Made by a program: the position numbers and the translations under genes. A stretch of DNA of 10,816 bases from positions 1 through 10,816 of the forward strand of contig DFEQ01000078.1 of assembly GCA_002368735.1 (NCBI GenBank). The letters run 5' to 3'. The stretch comes from Christensenella sp. UBA3798 (GTDB taxonomy: Bacteria > Bacillota > Clostridia > Christensenellales > CAG-1252). Shown piece after piece: positions 6,601-10,816 of the stretch (positions within the stretch are counted from its first letter, which is position 1; every line of letters begins with the position of its first letter). The notes under the pieces were generated by a model. The model was not told the DNA's origin. It made no database searches and was given only the letters and a program-made list of their open reading frames with translations.

Positions 6601-9600
6601 CGAAGAGACCTTGGTCTGCGCGCCCGAAATAGCATAGAGAGCGCTATCAGCCGTATTGCCGAAGGTATAATTCTTTTCGTTCCCGTCGTAGACGAACGCC
6701 GTTTCGTCCGCGGTGGGAGCCTTCACCTGCGCCTTGGCGATAGAGAATATAAAGGAGAGGTCGCCTGTATCCTCCTCGGTATCCGCCCAGTAGGTGTCGC
6801 TCTTATTGTTCAAGACCACCTTGACCGTCTGACTGCCCGCCTTGGTGCGCGTGGTATTGGAGGGAGTGAATCGGGCGCTGTCCCCCGCCGATGCGAAGGT
6901 ATAGGTCTTTAAGGTACCGTCGTAGACGTACGCCGTTTCGTCCGCGGTAGGCGCGGTAACGGCAAGTTTCAAGATAGTAAAGGTGAATGCAAGGGGCTCG
7001 GAATCGCCTCCCGTCCAGCGATAGTTGTCGCCGTCGAGGAGGGACACCGTGACGCTCTGCGAGCCGTGCGCGGTGCGGGTATCCCCCGCGACCTCATAGA
7101 GATCAGAGTCGCCCGCCGTAGCGAAGACGTAGCTCTGTTCGCTGCCCGTATATGTGTAGGTGAGCGCCGTAGCGGTGGGCTTGTCGACCTCCGCCTTGAC
7201 GATGGTAAAGGTGTAATTCGTCAGCGCGGCAACGCTCTCCTCGGTGCCCGCCCAATAGGTGTTTATCTTATCGATAAGCTCCACAGTGACCGCTTGCGTG
7301 CCAACGACAGTCCTCTTATCGCCCGAGACGGTCATCCACTTGGCATCGAAGCCCGCGGCGAAGGCGTAGGTCTGCTCGCTCCCCGTATAGACGTAGGGCA
7401 GGAGAACGTCGTCGTGCGACGTCGGCGCGGTGATAGCTAATTTAGCCACGTTGACGTCCACGGTATCGGTGCCCGCCTTCGCCACGTAGTTGGGGTCGAC
7501 GACAGTCGCCTCGAAGCGGTAGCTGCCCGCGGCAAGGAATTCATTACCGTATTTCTCCGCTACGGTGACCGGGACGTCCGCCTCGTTGACGTCCACGTAC
7601 TTGGCGGTGGGGATAGTCAACGCCTCGCCCGTAAACACGTAGGAGGCTTGCTTGCTCCAAAGGATGGTGACCTCGCAAGGGTCGATAGTATAGGCGCAGT
7701 TTTGGCTAAAGACGTTCTCGCCGTAATCCGCCTTATAGTTCACGCTGTCATAGGTGAAGGTCACGCGGGCGGTATAGTCGCCGCGATCCACCTTCGAATC
7801 GTCCTCATACGTCGAATAGAACACTTGAGGACGGTCGGTAAACTCCGCGGGGAGCCCCGTGACCGCCACGGTGTGCACCAATCCGTCGTAGGTGAAAGCG
7901 CCCTCATAGTCCCACGCGACCTCGCTCATGTCGAGGGTCGCCTTCCCGATGGTGAAGGACTTCTCGATCAACAGTTCGGAATAGCTGACCGTCGCCGGAA
8001 CGTAGAAGCGCGCGGCGTAATTCCCCGCATTTACGGGCAGGTCGTGCGTATAGACGCTCGAGCCCGATGCGTGATAGGTAATATCCACCTCTCCGAAAGC
8101 CGCCTGCGCGGTGCCGGGGGTGCCGGGAACGCCGTAGACGTACGTCCACCCTGCGATGGTAGGTCCGTCCGTCCAATAGTTGGCAACCGAAGAAATGGTG
8201 AAGTAGAAGACGCGCGCCAAGGTCTCGTCGCCGTCCGACCAACGATAGTTGGCGTTGGCAAGGGTCACCGTGAAGGGATAGCTCCCCGCCTCGACGCCGC
8301 CCTCGCCCGGGGTGACGGTGTAGTCGTCCGTGTCCTCGACGCCCGAGTACTGCCTGGTGCCGTCGTAAGTCTTGGGCTCAACGCTGATGACGCCGATACT
8401 CTTCTTCTCGATAGTGAAGGAGAAGGTCTTATCCGCCACGTCGTCCACGGCGGTATTCCAATAGGTATCCTCGGGATAGACGAGAGCGCAAGTGACGGTA
8501 TAGACGCCCGCGTCGGTCTTTGTCTGATCATCGCAAGTGTAGTAGACGCCCTTGACGCTCGTATCCTCGTAGGAGAAAAGGTAGCTCTGCGCCGAGCCGT
8601 TATAGGTCACGACCTGTGCGCTGCCGGTAGGCGCGCTAATGACCCTCTTTTTGATCGTAAAGTCGATCTGCTTGGGGGCGAAGCTGTTGTCATCCGACCA
8701 GCAATAGTTCTTTTGTTCCTCGGTATTCAGCTTTAAGGTAAAGGTGATCTTGTGCGTGCCCGAAGAGGTCTGACTGTCCCCCTCCACGTCGTAGAGGTCG
8801 GTCTGCAAGGCGCTGTTAAACTCCGCCTGAATGGGGCTGCCCGTGAAGGTGTAGACCTTGGGAGAGCCCTGCTCTATCTTGTTACTCGGCACGGTGACCT
8901 GCTGCGGCAGGATCGTGAAGGTGAATTCGAGGTCGTCGCTGCTGAGGGGCTCCTCACCCACGCGCTTCCATGCGTAATTCGCCTTGTTGTCGCCGAGGGT
9001 GACGGTGACGGTCTGGCTGCCCGCATCGGTCCTCTTATTGCCCGAAACGGTATAGAGTTCGGAGCCGCCCGCTTGAGCGAAGGTGTAGGTCTGCATTTCG
9101 CCCGTATAGCGGTATTCGCCCGAATGGGCGGTGGGCCTTTCCACCTGCGCCTTGGCGATAACGAAGTCGTAGGAGAGTGCCTCGCTCGACTGCGGCTCGC
9201 TATCCGCCCAGTAGGAGTGGTCGGGATATTTCAAGGTGATAGTGACCGCGTCCTCACCGGTATAGGTGCCGGCGTTAGTGCGCTCGTCGTTCTCCACGGT
9301 GTAATACTTCTTTTCGAGCGAGGTGTAGGGCGCCGCAGGACTCAAATAGAAGGTCTTCTTGCTGCCGTCGTACACGTAGGACTCGGTGAACGCCGCGTTG
9401 GGCACCGGCTTGACCACCGCCTTTTTATCCACCGTGAAGGCATAGGAGAGGTCGGCGGATAGTCCCGTGGTACTCCACTTGTAATTCGCCTTGTCCTTCA
9501 ATGCCACCGCGATATAGGTCGTGCCCGACTGCCACTTGGTCATCGCCGCGGCGTCCACGGTATAGAGGGTGCTGTCGCCCATCTCCGCCGAGAAGACGTA

Positions 9601-10816
9601 GGTGTGCTCGGTGGGTCCGGAGGTGGAATTGAAGAGGTTAAAGACGAATACCTGCTCGCTCGCGGTGGGCGGGATGACCTCCTGCTTTTTCACGGTGAAG
9701 AGATAGGTCTTATCCTCGGTATCCTCCTCGTTCTCGCCCCAATAGGTATCCTCCTTATGGAGGAGGGTGACGGTGACGTCCTGCGATCCCGCAAGAGTCC
9801 TCTTATCGCCCGATACCGAATAGTAGAGAGCCTTATCCTCCTGCGGCTCGGCGGCGAAGAGATAGGTCTTCTCGCTGCCCGTGTAAACGTAGGGCGAATT
9901 AACGTCGTCGTGCGCGGTGGGCGCGGTGATGGAGCGCTTGGCTATAGTAAAGGTGAATGCCAAGTCACCTGTGGGGTCGCCCGCAGCGTCCCAGCAATAA
10001 TTGCTCTTATCCTTCAATGTGCAGGTGATGGTCTGAGAGCCCGAAGCGGTGCGCTTGTCCGAGCCCTCCGCCATGGTGTAATAGGCGGTGCCGCCGTACG
10101 TCGTAAAGGCGTAAGTCTGCTCGGTGGTGTCGTAAACGTAGCTATTCCCCGCAGAGACGGGCTTTGCCACGCGGAGACGCTTGATCTCAAAAGTGTAGAG
10201 CTTATCCGCAATATCCGCCTCGTCCTCGCCCCAGTAGCTCTCCTCGGGATAGTCCAGGGAGCAAGTGATGGTCTGACTGCCCACGAGGGTGCGCTTGAAA
10301 GTGTCGGTAGCGGTATAGTAGCCCGCCCCGCCCACGTCGTCGAAGGCGTAGGTCTGCTCCTCGTGGTTATAGGTGTACGTGACGGAAGACGCCGTCGGAA
10401 TGGCGACGGAGCGCTTCAAGATCTCAAAGGTAAAGTCCTTGTCGGCGCGGGGCCTACCTTCCTCTGCCGCCCAGAAGCGATAGACGTTGTCCTCCCCTTT
10501 CAAGGAGACGGTGACCGTCTGCGTGCCGTGCAGGGTGCGCTTATTGGAGGTCACGATATCGTAGTCTTCGATGCCGCCGTTAGTCGCGAAGGTGTAGGTC
10601 TGCTCGGTCTTGTTGAAATAATAGTTCCCCTCGTGCGCGGTGGGCGCCGTCACCTCACGCAGCGTGACGTAGCCGTCCACGACGTTTAAGGTAGTATACC
10701 ACAGCATGGCGGGGACGGGAGTGCCCGAAATGGCGGTGGCGTCGTAGTAGCGGGTGACGTCCTGCTTCTCGGTGTAGGTCACCGTCACGAGGTGGTCGCC
10801 CACGGTAGCGTTGGGG
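3280..10816 (-). CDS. Giant multidomain membrane-anchored surface protein (5' end beyond the window)
   Basis: The frame is open from the right edge to TAA at 3282-3280, at least 2512 codons. The GTG at 10803 is internal: upstream codons in the same frame read P-N-A-T to the edge, so the true start, signal peptide and promoter are missing. Domains by residue from that GTG: a partial unit 1-53; tandem units 54-873; divergent MBG-like island 874-1126; tandem units 1127-1666; Cys/His module ~1667-1861; InlB-B-like 1866-1941; Cna-B-like 1944-2024; unrecognised 2025-2220; two MBG-like domains 2232-2370; membrane anchor and acidic tail 2376-2507. All of the recognised modules are typical of secreted Gram-positive stalk or adhesin proteins. 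No LPXTG, SLH, dockerin or catalytic domain is seen, so it is probably held by its C-terminal hydrophobic segments. The role (adhesion, cell-cell or matrix contact, or a passive stalk) is inference; a ligand-binding tip, if any, would be in the missing N-terminus. It is transcribed toward the shared terminator at 3195-3221. Confidence 0.9.
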   Translation of the reverse strand, partial: PNATVGDHLVTVTYTEKQDVTRYYDATAISGTPVPAMLWYTTLNVVDGYVTLREVTAPTAHEGNYYFNKTEQTYTFATNGGIEDYDIVTSNKRTLHGTQTVTVSLKGEDNVYRFWAAEEGRPRADKDFTFEILKRSVAIPTASSVTYTYNHEEQTYAFDDVGGAGYYTATDTFKRTLVGSQTITCSLDYPEESYWGEDEADIADKLYTFEIKRLRVAKPVSAGNSYVYDTTEQTYAFTTYGGTAYYTMAEGSDKRTASGSQTITCTLKDKSNYCWDAAGDPTGDLAFTFTIAKRSITAPTAHDDVNSPYVYTGSEKTYLFAAEPQEDKALYYSVSGDKRTLAGSQDVTVTLLHKEDTYWGENEEDTEDKTYLFTVKKQEVIPPTASEQVFVFNLFNSTSGPTEHTYVFSAEMGDSTLYTVDAAAMTKWQSGTTYIAVALKDKANYKWSTTGLSADLSYAFTVDKKAVVKPVPNAAFTESYVYDGSKKTFYLSPAAPYTSLEKKYYTVENDERTNAGTYTGEDAVTITLKYPDHSYWADSEPQSSEALSYDFVIAKAQVERPTAHSGEYRYTGEMQTYTFAQAGGSELYTVSGNKRTDAGSQTVTVTLGDNKANYAWKRVGEEPLSSDDLEFTFTILPQQVTVPSNKIEQGSPKVYTFTGSPIQAEFNSALQTDLYDVEGDSQTSSGTHKITFTLKLNTEEQKNYCWSDDNSFAPKQIDFTIKKRVISAPTGSAQVVTYNGSAQSYLFSYEDTSVKGVYYTCDDQTKTDAGVYTVTCALVYPEDTYWNTAVDDVADKTFSFTIEKKSIGVISVEPKTYDGTRQYSGVEDTDDYTVTPGEGGVEAGSYPFTVTLANANYRWSDGDETLARVFYFTISSVANYWTDGPTIAGWTYVYGVPGTPGTAQAAFGEVDITYHASGSSVYTHDLPVNAGNYAARFYVPATVSYSELLIEKSFTIGKATLDMSEVAWDYEGAFTYDGLVHTVAVTGLPAEFTDRPQVFYSTYEDDSKVDRGDYTARVTFTYDSVNYKADYGENVFSQNCAYTIDPCEVTILWSKQASYVFTGEALTIPTAKYVDVNEADVPVTVAEKYGNEFLAAGSYRFEATVVDPNYVAKAGTDTVDVNVAKLAITAPTSHDDVLLPYVYTGSEQTYAFAAGFDAKWMTVSGDKRTVVGTQAVTVELIDKINTYWAGTEESVAALTNYTFTIVKAEVDKPTATALTYTYTGSEQSYVFATAGDSDLYEVAGDTRTAHGSQSVTVSLLDGDNYRWTGGDSEPLAFTFTILKLAVTAPTADETAYVYDGTLKTYTFASAGDSARFTPSNTTRTKAGSQTVKVVLNNKSDTYWADTEEDTGDLSFIFSIAKAQVKAPTADETAFVYDGNEKNYTFGNTADSALYAISGAQTKVSSGTTDLTVTLIDAEDYRWAEGDSEPLVFHFTVAKLAVTAPTADETAYVYDGTVKTYTFKVAGDSAWFTVDNTTRTDAGSQDVTVSLKNKADTYWKDTEEMVEDVVFPFNIAKAEVTAPTASTLNYVYNGAEQTYAFATAGDEALYTVGAKTMTRAGSMNVVVSLKVPANYRWKGTESSDAINFAFIIAPAKVAKPAKDTTKFYCNGSVQTYTVAPSPYYIVSGASKSEHGTTNVVISLNDTDNYVWDNAPEADSSEDLLYPFTIEHDFKNKYALAEYKAADADCTHSATYYFVCDCGEVGTEVYEVGDPLGHLYEVAFDWGTPETVDGADSYSEVYANVTCTRCDHAERVKADLTVEVTPPGKANGLRKYTATVTLDHPYTDIKEVVLKAIYHNYGEPIWAWSVGEDGYPVVKATFPCIDEGAEHLKIELDAVVTPEDTGVDTFDYVATVYFYEKPYVDRRQKAKPTLTFISGDAAEDIVTYYVLPNDVVTSLIPAVPTKEGAVFLKWWDAEASISLVFGENGYTPFVMRDADRLFTALWRSVGQITVAVSDVDDQNFEGCVVELKQGNDTIGTLTTDESGTVSFDGLEYGNYSIVVTYTDGITVTYTTGTVLGQAEKTVPVKMSEKRFNTEVNDEDSKNVSVENLENTVPEEDKAQIVTAGQEGDVAEITVVLSVINETDATVVQEMTELIEASNNTVVDLSDIRLIKTVTVVDENGGETSLDPDYITTSDVLVDITFPITEDIYAALASVHGSVDNVLVAKRDGSAVSFMTKLTEDVALASEEECFYVTEKDGVPYVVVRTKSFSTTYGLCVSGVSIGADNKIETFDVHDWTYGDTPKPATATSTYGTPTIYYQVNGEWVTTLPTKAGTYNVKAVVEETTEYKGVEAGAQMTIAKAKYDTSALRFEDLTVLYDGEVHSILVEGLPEGVTVNYENNGQVDVGEYTVTVYFVCDVNYEQIAPMTAVLRITEEESTCKCLWLWILLAVFIVEAILFIILFMIGKKYKKKYEEEKERQEKGSSMSAMLFMGLSSVACLTINIVLFVLDIILLALIVWRLIQNHKYKKMYEQLLEKAEAKDALEEKGEDAPAEEAKEDAPADDDRGDKAE
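3694..4110 (-). other. C-terminal pair of MBG-like domains
   Basis: Residues 2232-2370. The first domain runs from DWTYGDTPKPATATSTYGTP through LPTKAGTYNVKAVV to MTIAKA. The second contains LYDGEVHSILVEGLPEGVTV, then VGEYTVTVYF and VNYEQI. These are standard features of MBG-like beta-sandwich repeats. They form the stalk base next to the membrane and match, in the same order, the first two units of the island at 7426-8184. Confidence 0.7.
4144..4731 (-). other. Unrecognised ~195-residue domain between Cna-B-like and MBG-like parts
   Basis: Residues 2025-2220 match no family I recognise. The region begins acidic (NTEVNDEDSKNVSVENLE), has a regular alternation of hydrophobic and Thr/Val residues suggesting beta structure, and ends in VVVRTKSFSTTYGL. 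Similar K-F-S-T-Y endings are common just before the anchor region of Firmicute surface proteins. It has two cysteines (Cys2187 and Cys2213) that could pair. Confidence 0.4.
4732..4974 (-). other. Cna-B / carboxypeptidase-regulatory-like domain
   Basis: Residues 1944-2024 contain GCVVELKQGNDTIGTLTTDE, then GTVSFDGLEYGNYSIVVTYTD. This is the characteristic order of a Cna-B or carboxypeptidase-regulatory-like beta-sandwich: variable strand, T-T-D-x-x-G, then x-F-x-G-L-x-Y-G-x-Y. Some Cna-B domains hold internal isopeptide bonds, but I cannot assign the Lys/Asn pair here. Confidence 0.6.
4981..5208 (-). other. InlB B-repeat-like (Listeria-Bacteroides repeat) domain
   Basis: Residues 1866-1941 run from PTLTFISGD through PAVPTKEGAVFLKWWD to the closing FTALW. 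This matches the usual order of this beta-grasp repeat: an opening strand, 'ptkeGy-F-GW', then a final 'tAlW'. Usual family length is about 65-75 residues, so one complete copy is present. In known proteins it is a spacer or binding module on the cell surface. Confidence 0.7.
5221..5811 (-). other. Cys/His-rich two-copy module of the giant protein
   Basis: Residues 1665-1861. The first part has CTH (Cys1684, His1686), VCDCGEVGTE (Cys1694, Cys1696) and DPLGHLYE (His1712), a pattern frequent in Clostridia surface proteins. Then come two related units. Unit one has YANVTCTRCDHAE (Cys1741, Cys1744, His1746) and ends YTATVTLDHPYTD. Unit two has HNYGEPIWAW, then KATFPCIDEGAEH and ends YVATVYFYEKPYVD. 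The CxC and CxxC pairs could bind zinc or form disulfides (inference). In unit two the second cysteine of CxxC is absent. Confidence 0.6.
6452..6498 (-). repeat. 47-base exact direct repeat, copy in R15 and end of R14
   Basis: These 47 bases are identical to 6917-6963, 465 bases (155 codons) away and in the same frame. They encode the end of one unit's last strand and the opening TAPTADETAYVYDG of the next. The equivalent site one unit over (near 6684-6720) is close but has substitutions. The pair marks a recent two-unit duplication or gene conversion and a hot spot for homologous slippage. Confidence 0.85.
6917..6963 (-). repeat. 47-base exact direct repeat, copy in R13 and end of R12
   Basis: Partner of 6452-6498. 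Identity stops at a single synonymous-looking change on the 3' (plus-strand) side and at the base before 6917 on the other. Confidence 0.85.
7426..8184 (-). other. Island of three divergent MBG-like units between the arrays
   Basis: Residues 874-1126 interrupt the tandem units. The first unit (to ~955) contains WTYVYG and LPVNAGNYAARF and ends in FTIGKA. The second (~956-1046) contains the MBG signature YDGLVHTVAVTGLP, then GDYTARVTF and NY. The third (~1047-1126) has FTGEALTIPTA, then AAGSYRFEATVVDPNY. These match the general MBG/bacterial Ig-like repeat style more closely than the flanking units and look like a separately acquired cassette. The first two units recur in order near the C-terminus. 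Confidence 0.65.
8185..10644 (-). repeat. Tandem protein-repeat array 1, ten units (R1-R10)
   Basis: Ten units of about 64-91 residues (residues 54-873). Each typically opens with PTA or P-x-x, then Y-x-Y-x-G-x-x-x-T-Y-x-F, a LYTV-like strand, a KRTxxGSQTVTVxL strand, an aromatic Y/W site, and a closing FTFxIxK strand. Unit limits on the DNA: R1 10644-10399, R2 10398-10162, R3 10161-9922, R4 9921-9670, R5 9669-9409, R6 9408-9136, R7 9135-8890, R8 8889-8632, R9 8631-8377, R10 8376-8185. The pattern resembles MBG/YDG-type beta-sandwich repeats (family assignment is inference). Units alternate between Y-x-W and Y-W forms, with a break at R7-R8. R5 carries an insertion (FNLFNSTSG) and R10 is shortened. 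Confidence 0.85.

Larger units (their letters stand above)
5806..7425 (-). repeat. Tandem protein-repeat array 2, seven units (R11-R17)
   Basis: Seven units of 72-82 residues (residues 1127-1666) of the same kind as array 1 but more uniform. DNA limits: R11 7425-7180, R12 7179-6952, R13 6951-6718, R14 6717-6487, R15 6486-6253, R16 6252-6022, R17 6021-5806. R13, R14 and R15 all begin PTADETA-F/Y-VYDG. By hand alignment R13 and R15 share about 56 of 78 residues, clearly closer to one another than either is to R14 between them. This shows amplification of a two-unit block. R17 is the most degenerate and leads into the Cys/His module. Confidence 0.85.

Noticed and set aside
5806..10644. Regular ~230-base DNA periodicity that might suggest a CRISPR or non-coding satellite array
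   Set aside because: The period is a protein-repeat length, spacing is in whole codons, similarity is at the amino-acid level, and there are no short identical repeats with unique spacers.
3397..10689. Long plus-strand open frames antisense to the giant gene (for example 3397-5001, 5218-6237, 7648-8736, 9604-10689)
   Set aside because: They lie opposite a coding frame with clear repeats, domains and an anchor. Their translations are low-complexity Arg/Gly/Val/Asp-rich, with no domain and no ribosome binding sites of note. They arise because the giant gene rarely uses TTA, CTA and TCA codons, and because its repeats copy the openness.

Overview
The window looks like a piece of a moderately GC-rich, Gram-positive-type (monoderm) bacterial chromosome. 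It most resembles an uncultured gut member of the Clostridia. That placement is inference from protein style: AAGGA/GAGGGA ribosome binding sites, a DUF4832-type glycosidase-like protein, and a giant surface protein built of MBG-like, InlB-B-like and Cna-B-like modules with a C-terminal membrane anchor. There is no rRNA or other marker gene to fix the taxon, and I saw no tRNA, CRISPR array, insertion sequence or phage gene.

Layout, left to right. Bases 1-77 hold the probable last codons of an unidentified plus-strand gene, followed directly by a weak terminator-like hairpin. Bases 147-2411 (+) encode a 754-residue protein without a signal peptide. Its first ~450 residues look like a DUF4832-type TIM-barrel/beta-sandwich sugar-hydrolase-like protein. 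Its last ~300 residues look like a complete acyltransferase-like (NAT_N/GNAT_C type) module, so it appears to be a two-enzyme fusion. After a rho-independent terminator (2419-2443) comes a good sigma-70-type promoter (2513-2541) driving a 203-residue multi-pass membrane protein of probable YgjV type (2566-3177, +). A strong hairpin at 3195-3221 lies between this gene and the convergent gene on the minus strand and can serve both.

From 3280 to the right edge (70% of the window) is a single minus-strand gene, cut by the window edge: at least 2512 codons, N-terminus and promoter not visible. From N to C the visible product contains: a partial repeat; ten ~80-residue tandem units; an island of three divergent MBG-like units; seven more tandem units; a Cys/His-rich two-copy module; an InlB B-repeat-like domain; a Cna-B-like domain; an unrecognised ~195-residue domain; two MBG-like domains; two strongly hydrophobic segments, each followed by a KYKKxYE motif; and an acidic tail. 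It is best read as a giant cell-surface stalk or adhesin held in the membrane rather than sortase-linked (no LPXTG is seen).

The most unusual structure is inside the giant protein. The tandem units are not one uniform repeat. They alternate almost strictly between two types, Y-x-W and S/T-Y-W plus an acidic loop, making a dimeric super-repeat with a recent 465-bp-period duplication. The cytoplasmic fusion enzyme, the YgjV-like protein and the surface protein do not form one operon, and I see no direct evidence that they work together. Residue numbers for the giant protein count from the in-frame GTG at 10803-10801, which is a numbering reference and not the real start.
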